From Linnemannia schmuckeri (lineage: Eukaryota > Mortierellomycota > Mortierellomycetes > Mortierellales > Mortierellaceae), in the NCBI GenBank assembly GCA_029449235.1, contig JANATG010000004.1, positions 1,550,001-1,614,000 on the forward strand: a DNA stretch of 64,000 nt. Reading direction: 5' to 3'. The position numbers and the translations under genes are program-made. Numbering within the stretch: the first letter of the stretch is position 1; each line of letters begins with the position of its first letter. Shown here one piece after another: positions 1 to 10,440 of the stretch. The notes below the pieces were generated by a model, which saw only the letters and a program-made list of their open reading frames with translations, did not search any database and was not told where the DNA came from.

Positions 1-825
1 AGAGTCGAGGGCGGCGACGGTATCTCGATGGTCCTGCAGGACGGTAAAGTCTTTGAGAAGGCCGGTGTTGGTGTATCAGTCGTCTACGGCATGTTGCCCC
101 CCGCGGCCGTAGCCCAGATGCGCGCACAACACCCCAACATTGCGGTGACTAAGGAGGCCATGCCCTTCTTTGCCACTGGCATCTCGTGTGTTATCCACCC
201 TCACAACCCCAACGCCCCCACTGTCCACTTCAATTACAGATACTTTGAACTCGGAAGCGAAGATGGCGGCGAACCTGTCTCGTGGTGGTTCGGAGGTGGC
301 TGTGATCTCACCCCCACGATCCTCTACGAGGAGGATGCTGTTCATTTCCATCGGGTGATCAAGGAGGCCTGCGACAAGCACGACCCACGCTACTACCGCG
401 ATTTCAAGAAGTGGTGCGACGAATACTTTTATATCCCCCACCGTGGCGAGCGTCGCGGAGTCGGCGGAATCTTTTTCGACGACCTGGACGACAAGAAGCC
501 CGATGAGTTGTTTGCATTTGTCCAGACGTGCGGAAAGGCCTTCCTTGACCAATATATCCCCATTATGGAGAGGAGAAAGGACATGCCCTTCTCGGACGAC
601 GACAAGCACTGGCAGCAGATCCGTCGTGGGCGGTATGTCGAATTCAACCTTGTCTATGATCGCGGTACCAAGTTTGGACTGTTGACCCCCGGTGCCCGTA
701 TCGAGAGTATTCTGATGACCATGCCCCTGACCGCCAGGTGGGAGTACATGCACGAGCCTGATCTCAAGGCCCATGCCAGACTCATGGAGACCCTCCGCGT
801 TCCTCGCGATTGGATTCCTTTGTAA
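1..825 (+). CDS. HEM13: Coproporphyrinogen III oxidase, 3' part (5' end outside window)
   Basis: Oxygen-dependent coproporphyrinogen III oxidase converts coproporphyrinogen III to protoporphyrinogen IX by two oxidative decarboxylations, a late step of heme synthesis. The frame is open from base 1 ([15 protein letters not shown]...), so the ATG at 28 is an internal Met and the real start lies upstream of the window. Family hallmarks are visible: GVSVVYG after the FEKAGV segment, [19 protein letters not shown], the block around [14 protein letters not shown] with [10 protein letters not shown], and the C-terminal [20 protein letters not shown] and [12 protein letters not shown]. The C-terminus ends in PRDWIPL, usual for the family. 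About 275 residues are present, so roughly the N-terminal quarter to third is missing. No intron is seen in this part. It converges on the bL17 gene with 245 bp between the stop codons. Confidence 0.95.
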   Translation, partial: RVEGGDGISMVLQDGKVFEKAGVGVSVVYGMLPPAAVAQMRAQHPNIAVTKEAMPFFATGISCVIHPHNPNAPTVHFNYRYFELGSEDGGEPVSWWFGGGCDLTPTILYEEDAVHFHRVIKEACDKHDPRYYRDFKKWCDEYFYIPHRGERRGVGGIFFDDLDDKKPDELFAFVQTCGKAFLDQYIPIMERRKDMPFSDDDKHWQQIRRGRYVEFNLVYDRGTKFGLLTPGARIESILMTMPLTARWEYMHEPDLKAHARLMETLRVPRDWIPL

Positions 826-1070
826 ATTTTCTTCATTCCCCCTATATCTCATTATTCAACTAGAGCTCTTTCGTTCATTTTCCTCTCCTAAAATATTATT
901 TGTCAGAGTTGACTGTTGATGATATGCTGTTTGGCCATGGCGGACTGAATAACGATCGTGTGAATAATGCTGTATCAATGCATGTTTAATAGTCCTGAAA
1001 AATGTATGTAGCGTTCCTTTCCAAATCCTTCTTCCTCCTGTTCCTTTCCTCACGTCTAGTCGACTCCTGT

Positions 1071-2045
1071 TTATGCCTTGGTCTCAGTAGCATCAAAGAT
1101 CTTTCCCTGCTTGCCATTTCCCTGAATCGACAACTCAGCAACCTTACGCTCCAAGTCAGCCAACTCCCACTTATTCGACGACAAGACCTTGGGTACATGA
1201 CGAGCAATCGCCTTATTCTTCAATTCCCCTGCTCCTGTTGCTCCCGTTGATGAAGCCTCCTTTGTGGTAACGGCCTCAACAATCTCCTTCATGGATCCAG
1301 GCTTGGCAGCCTCATGTCGTGCCAAAGCCTTGAACAAGATCTGGTTCTTCAAGTCGCCGGGTCCATCGATAAGTTCGATCACAGCTACGGGGGCGTTGTC
1401 GCCGAACCGGTTGCCCATCTTGTGGATGCGAGTGTAGCCGCCCTTCCTGGACTTGAATCGTTCTGCGAGAGGTCCGAACAACTTTGGCAACGTCGTTTCG
1501 TGCTCCTATTAGTTTATTTTAATCGGGAAGGGGAGGAAGGGTTGCTGGGAGGGTTAATAGAGGTGTTTCCGAAATGTTTCTGTCATTCTTGATCTCGCAA
1601 CGTTTTTGTGTATGGATTTCGAAGTTTGGTTGTCTCCCTTCGCGCGTGTTTTTCTCTACAAGTTTTGATCCGGATCCGTAAAAAAAGATGCACATACCCG
1701 GAGGAAGGAAGCAGCCTGAACCTTGGCGTGCAAGTCTCCGCGCTTTCCGAGGGTAATCATCTAGCAAAACAAAGAACGAAAAACATCCATGTTAATATCA
1801 GATCGAAGAAACCGGCTTATTGGCACTGTCGTTCCTCAAGTTAAACAATACACTAACAAAACCCTCGCTCCCCCGAAAAAGGTCATGAGGCGCACCTGAT
1901 CGGCAATAGCCTTGAGCTCCTGAGCCTTGGGGAGGGTCGTCTTGATGCGATCATGTTGAATCAGTTGTGTGACAAGGTTGCGGAGCATCGATTTGCGATG
2001 GGACATTGTCCTGTTGAGGCGGCGAAAGTGCTTTCCGTGATGCAT
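1071..2045 (-). CDS. Mitochondrial large-subunit ribosomal protein bL17m
   Basis: Structural protein of the mitochondrial 54S/39S large ribosomal subunit. I model three exons: 2045-1896, 1760-1698 and 1505-1071 (215 aa). Exon 1 carries the bL17 signature ([30 protein letters not shown]). Exon 2 supplies [19 protein letters not shown]. Exon 3 supplies [20 protein letters not shown] and [11 protein letters not shown]. All three exons join in phase 0 at GT/AG sites. The C-terminal extension of about 80 residues beyond the bacterial core ([12 protein letters not shown]..., then a Lys-rich tail) is typical of mitochondrial versions. The start fits the family, where the bacterial protein begins MRHRK. 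No obvious cleavable presequence is seen, so import would rely on the basic N-terminus itself. Confidence 0.9.
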
Positions 2046-2294
2046 GGTTGAGGTATTCTATTGCCGAGTTGCTGAGGTTGGAAGAGAGGATGGAGCGGAG
2101 AGAGTGATGCCCTTTTCGGTCGTCGGTTCAAAGGGTGAATGCAGAATCAGGTACAAGAAGAAAGGAGAGGGTGGAGCTCCAAGAAAGTGGACTGCTAAGC
2201 TCAACGCCCCGAAGGGAGATTTGTTTACCACCAATATGTGTGTGACTGGTTTCAATTTGATGCTCTCTCTCATAGTGAAGTCTAACTACAAGCT

Positions 2295-3686
2295 TTACTT
2301 CCCGTACTTGGCAAGCCAGTCTTTCTTCCACTGGGTATCCTCCTTGGGGACAACAATAAACCGTGCCAGCCCGTCCCGGAGAACGTGCTTCTTATGTGTC
2401 AACACCGTCAAGAACTTGACATTCAACCCAACCTTCATCAGCCCAATATTCCCACCTTGATCCTCCGTCTCAAAATACGTCTGCACCGTCTCAGGCTTAT
2501 ACTTGTGCTCAGGATCCCAGGGGGCGGCCTCATAAAAGATCTCAGCTAACTGTTCTCCAATCGTATCTTGCTCATTAAACGCCTGGATCAGATCCGACTC
2601 GTTATGCTCAGGGTACAAAAAGAACGTCGGCACCGTCAATTGATTCAATTCCTGATCCAATTGAATCTCATGTGGGTGGTCAGGTTTGAACCCGGGTGTG
2701 GCAGCAGTACGGATACCTCGTTTCTCTAATGCTCCTTCGATTAACAACTTCTTTTCCCGGATCTTTTGTTCCCGAAGTTCCTTCTCAATACGGATCTTTT
2801 CACGGCGCTCAAACTCAGCCTTGATCTTGGCCTGCTCGTCCTTGACGGGCTGGTTGTCCGGATCGTTTAGTAATGCGTGTTCACAGCAATCTAGGGCCTC
2901 GGGGAACATCTCTAATGCGAACAGTGCCTTTGCTGAACGGAACAGCGCCTTGACGTTCTTGGGGTTCAGCTTCAATGCATGCGCGCAATCCGTCAACACC
3001 TTCCGGTAGTTTCCTATTAGGCCATGTTGATACAACATAGGTAAGTTAGAAACGCATATATGTCGAAAGACAAAGAAGAATTTCTGGCGCGTCAACTGCA
3101 ATGTGTGGGGGGAGAAAAGGTTTATCCGTGATACTCATTTGTCCTTACCGAAATGAAGGTTGCAGGCGGCACGGTTAACGTAAAGCGTCTCGTTCAGCTT
3201 GTCGTCCTTGCAAAAGACCTCCAGGCCATTGGTATAAAACAAAAGGGCGTCCTTGTAAAACTTCTTCCCTTGCTTAAAGCACTCGTTTCCTTGGTTCTTG
3301 AAGTTCTCCGCCACCTCTATATCCCAACATGTAACAAGTCAAGGCAATGAACACCCAAAAAAAAAAAAAGTCGTCAGAGCCGCAGTTTTCAATGCTCTTG
3401 TACATAATCTCCTCCTACATACATCTAGCTGACCACTCCATGAACGGCAGATGTTTATATTACCTTCAGGAGTTCCATCATAAGCCAAATCCTGAAGGGC
3501 CTGAATCAGCGGGTTGTCACTAGCATCTTCGGGCAAGCTGCTCATGAACAAGGGCACGGAATCCATCGACTTGTGCAAATCAGTCTCGTCCAGCGCCCAG
3601 TCTGGGCGGCTGGGTCTCTCGGGTCCTGGGAGAGGAATGCCGGTCTTTGATCTCCTGATGCCGTCGTCTGGGATTGGTGATGTCAT
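2295..3686 (-). CDS. CNS1: TPR Hsp90 cochaperone of the Cns1/TTC4 family
   Basis: Cns1/TTC4 proteins are TPR cochaperones that bind the EEVD tails of Hsp90/Hsp70; the yeast gene is essential. Three exons: 3686-3464, 3316-3149 and 3013-2295, phases consistent, 369 aa. Exon 1 gives the N-terminal segment (DWALDETDLHKSMDSVPLFM, then NPLIQALQDLAYDGTPEG). Exon 2 holds the first TPR (EVAENFKNQGNECFK through LYVNRAACNLHF). Exon 3 holds the next TPRs (GNYRKVLTDCAHALKLNPKN, ALFRSAKALFALEMFPEAL), a charged helix, then the C-terminal wheel domain (TVPTFFLYPEHNESD, MLKVGLNVKFL-like block, LARFIVVPKEDTQW). An ATG inside intron 2 (3101) gives a shorter ORF that would lose the first TPR, so I prefer the spliced model. 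Same strand as bL17m, whose start is 250 bp downstream of this stop. Confidence 0.88.
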
Positions 3687-4268
3687 CTCTAGGAAGTGTG
3701 TGTTGACGTAGAATTGTGCGTAAAAGTCGTGGGTTTTGGAGGGGGAAAAAACGAGGAAATAAGCGTTCTACTTCAATAAAGTCTTTGGCTGTTCTGTAAC
3801 GTTCCATTTGTCGCACGGTCCTCGCACTCAAAGAAAAGCCACGCAACTCCTCAGACAGTCACAGTGTTTCTTCTTGGATGCTTGACTTGTCCCACGGCAC
3901 GGCGGGAAAAAAGCAAGCATTTGAAAAATATGGATAAAGCTGCAGGTGAGCCATCGCCTTGAAAAACGTGTGCCATTGAACACGATAGGATTCGACGCGA
4001 ATAGCCGATACCGCTGCTCAGCGTGTACCACACAAAGGCGCAAAGACGTGGTCGGAGTGATGTCACAGGACATTGAAAGCTGAAAACAGCTCTCCTCTCC
4101 ACCCTCAACGGAAGTGTTTGCCCTGTCTCCTCTTCCCTTAATCGCTGCCGTCTATTGCTCATCCTGTTTCCAAAGAAAAATCAATTGATTTTTTTTGAAT
4201 GTTTATTGTTTTTTTATTGTTGTTGTTGTTGTTGATACGGTTGCTCTCGATAAAAGTACAATAGTGTG
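3687..4268. other. Intergenic, 5' region of CNS1 / 3' region of the cyclin gene
   Basis: About 580 bp without a supported gene. It should hold the CNS1 promoter and the 3' untranslated region of the cyclin gene. A T-rich and (TTG)n stretch at about 4190-4235 is the only obvious structure; short ORFs here show no family features. Confidence 0.6.
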
Positions 4269-5970
4269 CTAATGAATAGGGGAAGGGGCTGCCAGTCGGC
4301 TAGTAGCATGGGTCATCTCCGATGGAGAGATGGGTGCCTGCTGAGGGGTGTGGTACCGGTTTTTATCTGAAGGGTACTCCGAGTCGTGTCCTGGTCGATG
4401 ATGACGGCTGCTGCTGCCGTTCTTGTAGTGGTGCTGCTGTTGCTGCTGCTGTTGATGATGGTGCTGTGAGTGTGAGCGCGAGGGCTGGGAGTGCTGAGAT
4501 TGTGAAGAGTGTTGAGTATGAGCATGCTCTTGCCGGTAGTCGCGCATGTGCTCTTGTCTATGCTCTCTCCGGTGCTCAGGATGGGGCTCACTGCCATGAT
4601 TGTGTCTGTAATCGTGTCTCGACTGGGCCTGGCGGTGATCCGGTGCTGTCTCCTGTCGGACGTCCCGTCGGCTGCTATCGTACTGATGATGATGTTGCTG
4701 CGACCGCGATGGATCCTGCCTGGACTCTTGTGCGTGCTGCTCCGCCTGACCCTGGCTGTCCTGTGCAGAGTCTCCGTTTTGCTGATCGTGGCTGCCGGAT
4801 CTTGATCCTGGGATCAGTGCTGCTGGTACTGCTGGCGATGCCGTGTCATCCTCTGCATCCCTATGAGCAACCTCCTCGCACATCCAATGCTTCATCAATT
4901 GGTCGCCATATGTCTGGAGCTCCTCAATTGAGATGGCCAGGGCAAAGTTGTTCAATGTCAAGAATTCGACCTCCAGTTGGTTCAGTTCTGATACGGGCAA
5001 TCCTCCAACCTAATAGGTATTCGATTTTGGTTTGATATTTTTTTGAGAAAAATGCGAGAAAGAATATATTAGAGAAGGGGATGGCATGAATTCTTTCTAT
5101 TTCTGCTTTCCTGGTAAAAAGGGAGTGAGGAGAGCTGAAGGGGAAGGGGATCATGTCAACAGTTTGTTTTTGTTGTTTGAGATGGAAAAGAGGAGTAAAA
5201 GGGTTTTGGAAACCAAATGATGTGGTAAAGTGCTTTGCCCTTTTTCTCTTCAATGGTGTCCCAAGGATGTGGACTTTGAATCGTATCGAGAGTACCGCTC
5301 TTAGCTAATCATTCGTCTCCAACGATTTGAGATACATAAAAAAAGAGAGGGGACGATGGTTGCTCCTCTCTGCTATCCTGTGGAGACATTCTTGTTCTTC
5401 TCAGACGAATAAGCGAGTACATCCAATGTTCTAATTGGTCTCCTCTCTCTCAGACTTTCTCCATTCTCCGTCTTGTTCACTCTCTGCTGTCCTCTTTTTT
5501 TCTGAAATGACCATGGATGGTTGGGTTACCTTGGCGTAGCGAGAGTTGGTGAAGAAGACGTCGGAAAAGTACTTCGCAGAGACCATGATCCCGGCAATGA
5601 TCAGTCGATGGATGTTGTAGCTGTCGATCGAGAACTGACGTCCTTCGCCTCCTGTGATTTCCTCGACGTTCCGGGCCATCCTATCAAAGTAGACCAGCAG
5701 GCTGAGGAAGCACTCGTTTGCGCAAGGGCAGTATTTGAGGATGCGCGTCAGGTAGGCGTTGATGCTGATAGAAGGTATCGACCGGGCGTGGAAGCGAGTG
5801 AAAGAGGTGTGGATCTGATGCTGTGCCGGTGTCATAACGACCATGGAGGTGTCTGGCTCGGGCAGACCCTGCTTGATCTTGTCATTGGCGGTGGTGATGC
5901 GCTCTAGTAGACTCGCGAGCATCTTGAGCGTCGAGGTGACTGGGTGGATTGACAAGTCGAGTGCGTGCAT
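4269..5970 (-). CDS. Pho80-like cyclin (PHO85-type CDK cyclin)
   Basis: Regulatory cyclin for a Pho85-type CDK. In yeast the Pho80-Pho85 pair controls phosphate-starvation signalling, and related Pcl cyclins act in glycogen and cell-cycle control. Two exons, 5970-5530 and 5009-4269, join in phase 0 (393 aa). The cyclin box is clear: TSFTRFHARSIPSISINAYLTRILKYCPC, ECFLSLLVYFDRMAR, IHRLIIAGIMVSAKYFSD and, across the splice, FFTNSRYAK/VGGLPVSELNQLE, which is nearly diagnostic of the Pho80 family, then FLTLNNFALAISIEEL. After about residue 190 the protein becomes a long Gln/His/Ser/Arg-rich tail without predicted fold. I chose the ATG at 5970; a longer frame upstream is only poly-Phe/Leu low complexity. 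An extra 5' exon cannot be excluded because an acceptor-like CAG lies just upstream. Confidence 0.85.
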
Positions 5971-7179
5971 TCTCGTCACTTTTTTCCTGCTGTGAGTTTG
6001 TTGTTGATGTTGATGTCGTTTTTGAAATTGGAGGAGAGTAATTAGGTAACACCAGCGAGCAGAAGAACGAGAAAAAGAGGAAAAGGGCGAAGGAGAAAGA
6101 AAAAAAAAAAAAAAAGAGAAAAGTGAAAGGCAAGGGAAAAGGCAAAAAAAGAAAAACGAAAAGAAAAACAACAGTGCTCACTGAATATTTTTTCCTTATG
6201 TTTTGGAATGCAGCTGGAGGTTAAGAGAAAAGGGAAACGATGGAAAGGAAAGGGAAGGAAAGCAAAAGGAAAAGGGAAAAGAAAAGATGTAAACTGTCGA
6301 GAACAGGTCAATGAAAAAGGGGGGGCAGTGGACGGGGTGGGCACGTATGTATGTAAGAGTGAGGTGTGCTTGTTGTTCAAGCGTGTAAAAGGAGGATAAG
6401 AGGAAGGGAGGAGTGGGTGTCAACGCAAAAAATACAGAGTCCTTGTTATGAGTGCTGTAAGCAATTTATCAAGGTTTTCTCTGGGACTTTCCCGAGGAAA
6501 CGAATAGAAGTGAAGGTAAGAAACCAGAAACAACAATGGCAAGAACTTGGGAAAACGAAATGGAAGTGAAGATGAAAAGGGGCGATGAGAGGCTGAGGAT
6601 AGGGATGAGATGATGAATGAGGAAAGAAAAGAAAGAAGGAAGAGGGAGAGAGATGACCAAGACTTCAAACTAGAAAAGGAAGAAATAAAATAGTAGGCGA
6701 CTTCCGCGGGTGCAGCTTCTTTCCCTTGGGGCATATTAATACGTTCATTTCAATCGTTTTATCACTCCCTGCCATGTGCTACCCTTCTTTCCTTCTCTCT
6801 TCCTCCTCTCTTCCTTCTATCTTCCGTCTCTCTTGTCTTCTCCCTGTCAGTACTTCTATCCTTCTCTCTTTTGCTGTTTGTGGGTACATCTTTCCTAAAG
6901 CTCTTGTTGACACCACACCAAACGTAGACACGTCCCCATGCAAAACAAACAAACACAGTTTGATTACACTTCTGCTGCTGGTCCGGTCGTCCCTTCCTAA
7001 AAGGTGCCCCTGTCCAACCTTCGCTCGATTCATTTCTTTCTTTTCTTTTCATTCACCGTTTCCCACACCCTGGCTCAAAAACGTGTCCCCTTTCGCCTTT
7101 CGCCTTTGCTTTGCTTGGTGTCACAAATCATATTCCAACAAGTGACAAAACGCTGTCGCTTGCTTTTTATCACCAAATC
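5971..7179. other. Intergenic with strong purine/pyrimidine asymmetry
   Basis: About 1.2 kb between the cyclin start and the WD40 stop. The + strand is purine-rich from about 6050 to 6670 (A/G blocks, including an A-run near 6099-6115) and switches to pyrimidine-rich from about 6770 to 7070. ORFs here are Lys/Glu or Phe/Ser low complexity and are not credible. The first half probably holds the cyclin promoter and leader, which is pyrimidine-rich on its own coding strand. Confidence 0.6.
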
Positions 7180-10176
7180 TCATCGGTGTCTACTACCAAT
7201 AAGACGAGTGGAAATACCAGCAGCAGAACTTCTTCCACTGCCACGACTCCACAGAAGCACCTTGTTGCTCCAGTCGCCAGCGACTATCATGCTCAGATCC
7301 TCCGACACTGCAACATCCCTCAGGAGCTCGCTCGAAACCCCATTCAAGATGATCTATCAAAAATTCAAATCCACCCAAAAATAACAAATGCGAGGGGTGT
7401 TCAGATCAACAAACTCTCAAACACACATACATACATGCACACATAAACACGCACCCACATGCAGACATCATAAATAACAATTACAATAGAGCAATTGGAC
7501 GAAACACCAAACAACAATATAACACATACCCGATCTGGCTTGCAGGCAATGATATTGCCATCCGATGCCCTCTTTGGAGGACGACTCAAATCATAGATGG
7601 CAAGCGCACCATTGGCCATCCCTGCAACCAACAACGACTGTCGCTTCTCGAGCCAATCCATTTTCTCAACGTTCTGCTTGCTTCCCATTGGCTTAGTTGA
7701 CGATGTTGACGACGACGACAAAGACGAAGACAACGACCTCCGCAGGCTCATATTCGTCACCTTGTTCTCTACCACTGTAAATTTGGCCCAGCTCTCGCCG
7801 ATCGACCACTCTAGAATCGTCTTGAGGGCTGCGTCTGCCTCTGTGCTCTTGACTGCATCCCACACAATAAACTCCCCCTGACAGCTTTCCCTCGATGCAA
7901 ATACAAACTCACCAATTTCTTCTTCGTCATTATTGTCGCCTTCTGCGTCCGAATTGCCATCGGATTCAGGGTCGGTCGAGCCGCCTCGATTGGCGCTAGA
8001 TCCTCCTCGTCCCCTTCCACGGCCACGACCACGCCCGCCACGCCCGCGACCCCTGCCTCGCGTTCCCGCATCCTTGCTCGACTTCTTGTCGGCCTTCGGA
8101 GCGGCTTTCCCTTCTGCCTTCAAAGCTGCATACGACATTTTCGAAAAGTTGGGAATATAAATGATATCGTCGAGTGAAGACTCGTGCCACTCTTGTGACA
8201 CGGGGTATATGCGCTCCGGAAGGACTTTGCGAACGCTTTTGCTCTGTTCACTTTCCAACTTGGAGTTCAGATCAAAGAGGTTGTACTGCGCCATGGTGCC
8301 CTGATCCGTGCCGGCAATCAGGTACTTTTCACTGACACCAATGGCTGTGACAGAGGCAGCATCGCCCTGGCGTATAAACTCGGCAAGACATCTTAATAGC
8401 GTGGGTTTAGCGTATGTGGTTGAGCGGATCAAAAGAGGAAACGTCAATTGGTTAGCTCCGATTTCGCCTCTTAGTCCGATCGGATTGGTCGAACATGTTC
8501 AGGGGAGTGAAGAGGGAAAATCTCGCCTTACCGTGCCTCGGTCTCAAACCCAGTCAGGGATCCGATATCCCATAACCGCACAGATCCATCGGTAGACGCA
8601 CCTGGGAGCAAAGGAGGAGAAAAAAATAGAACCAAGGGTGACCATGTGAGAAGTGCTCCTCTTTTTTTTTTAAAAAAAAAAAAAAAAGCGTTTTTGAAAT
8701 CTGGGAAATCTTAGTGTCAATATAAAAAGGCAATAGACTTACTAAACAGCCAACGTGGATTAGTGAGAGAAAACCTGAGCCGAACAATAGAGTCTGTGTG
8801 GCCATGAAGGTACTTGTAGCATGTGTTTTGAATAGGGTTGATGAGCTTGATGCTCCCAAGTCGTCCTATAGTGATTTCAATGCAAAAGAATGTAAATATT
8901 TGCCGCCCGCATTACCACTGCGATATAACGCACTACAACGTGGCCGCCTATATCTTGCTATTGTTACCTGCCGCTGCTAGGATGTTAGTCTGCTCTAGGC
9001 GTCCTTCTGTAGCCGTGGCACCATCTCCTTCCGTGTTCTGCTCATGATCCAAGGTTGTCCAAGCAAGAGCCATAAATTCTTCTTCTTCCACGTGGCTGTA
9101 CTTGGCCACCACCTTTCCAAGCCGACAGTCGATCAAGCAGATAGTGTTTCCTCCGCAAGTTGCCACAATACTGCTACTTCGTGGTGCTTGCTGTGACAGC
9201 TCCTTAGCAAGACGTTTATTTCTCCTCCGTATCCTGACATCTTCAACATCGTCGCCGTCGCCTTCCTCTTCGTTGTCTGATTCAGAGTCGTCACCTTGCT
9301 CCTCTGCTCCGCCTGGCGTCTGATGAAGAACGGGTAAAGTCGGTTGAAATGCCACAGCCCACGTATCCACCTCGTCTTCGTCCTGTCCCTCATGAGTGTC
9401 TCTGGAGTGAGCGCGAAGCACGTGTTCAATTTTTGGCTCGTCCGCAAAGTTGGCGTCTTTAACCGATAACGATTTTCCGCTAGACTTGGCTCGCTCTATC
9501 AATCCGTCGAGAGAATAACATATTCAGTTTAAAAGCGCATCCTTCATTCTTTTCCACCGGCAAGCACTGAACTTATAAAGCCGTTCCTGTCCTTACTCAA
9601 CAGATTAGGAAACAGCCAACAATCCTCTGAAGGCCGCTTGCTGCCCGTCATTCTCCAGTCGCCTTCAATCCCCAGCTCCTGTTGAGGCAAAGTTTCAGAT
9701 GTCTGCTGCTCGCCTTCCTGATCCTGCTTCGCATCGCTGTCCAATGTGTCTCTTTCTCCTGCCTTTGTTGCTGAAGACTTTTGAGAGCTCTGTTTGGAAG
9801 GTACACGTCTTGGTGGTGATTTCAGTGCTTTGGTAGGAGACGCGGGCGTCGCGCTGGTGGCGGGTGCAAGCTCCACGCTAATGGGTTTAGGTGCATTAGC
9901 GACTTTAGGCTTCGCAACGGGTTTTGTCGGTGACGTCACGACAGGTGTTGACTTTGACTTCGACGCTGCAGGGACGGGAGCGACGGCAGGCTTGCGTTGC
10001 ACAACAGTCTTTGTTCCTGGTTTACTCCCTGTGGCGATTCGAGTCGCCTCGGACCGTGTTGTTCTCATCACCGTTGTCTGCTCTTTCTTGGCTGGCTGCT
10101 TCGCTTGCGCCTTTGGAGTCGATTCGTCCTCCGAGCTCAACTCGGGCGAGCTGACGATGGTCCTGCGTGGCGGCAT
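7180..10176 (-). CDS. WD40-repeat protein resembling LRWD1/ORCA (ORC-associated)
   Basis: Six exons: 10176-9558, 9495-8968, 8865-8743, 8601-8532, 8391-7530 and 7353-7180; all phases agree, 791 aa. Residues 1-206 are Pro/Ser/Thr/Lys-rich and disordered. A WD40 region follows: VATCGGNTICLIDCRLGKVV with EFMALAWTTL, then LAAAG/RLGSIKLINPIQ, YLHGHTDSIVRLRFSLTNPRWLFS, ASTDGSVRLWDIGS, and a final blade MIVAGDWSNKVLLWSR. The first blade resembles the WD40 domain of animal LRWD1/ORCA, an ORC- and heterochromatin-binding protein, as far as I can recall that sequence. No leucine-rich repeats are present. Insertions between blades include an RG-rich tract (about residues 550-585) and acidic tracts, typical of nuclear nucleic-acid-binding proteins. 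It could instead be an EED-like or other chromatin WD40 protein. The short last exon is needed to close the propeller. Confidence 0.75.
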
Positions 10177-10440
10177 GGTTAATGAACAAGAGGGTGGATG
10201 TTCTCCTTCGTGGCATGCGCGAAAGATGTTATTTATTTCAATGGGAGCAAGTGACTGCTATCTGCTTTGGTGGCGCGTTTCTTGACTCCTTTAGCTCACA
10301 GGAAAATCCACTCCTCCGATGGCCTAGTCATGAATGTTCACAGCCTCGGTGTTAGAGATGAAAGACCATGTCACAAAGGAAATGTGAACGGCAGACGTAC
10401 AGAAAAACAAAGAAGCATCACATCTTACATGTTTGGGCAC

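Noticed and set aside
76..852. 258-codon minus-strand ORF opposite coproporphyrinogen oxidase
   Set aside because: The + strand is unmistakably HEM13. The antisense product has no recognisable feature.
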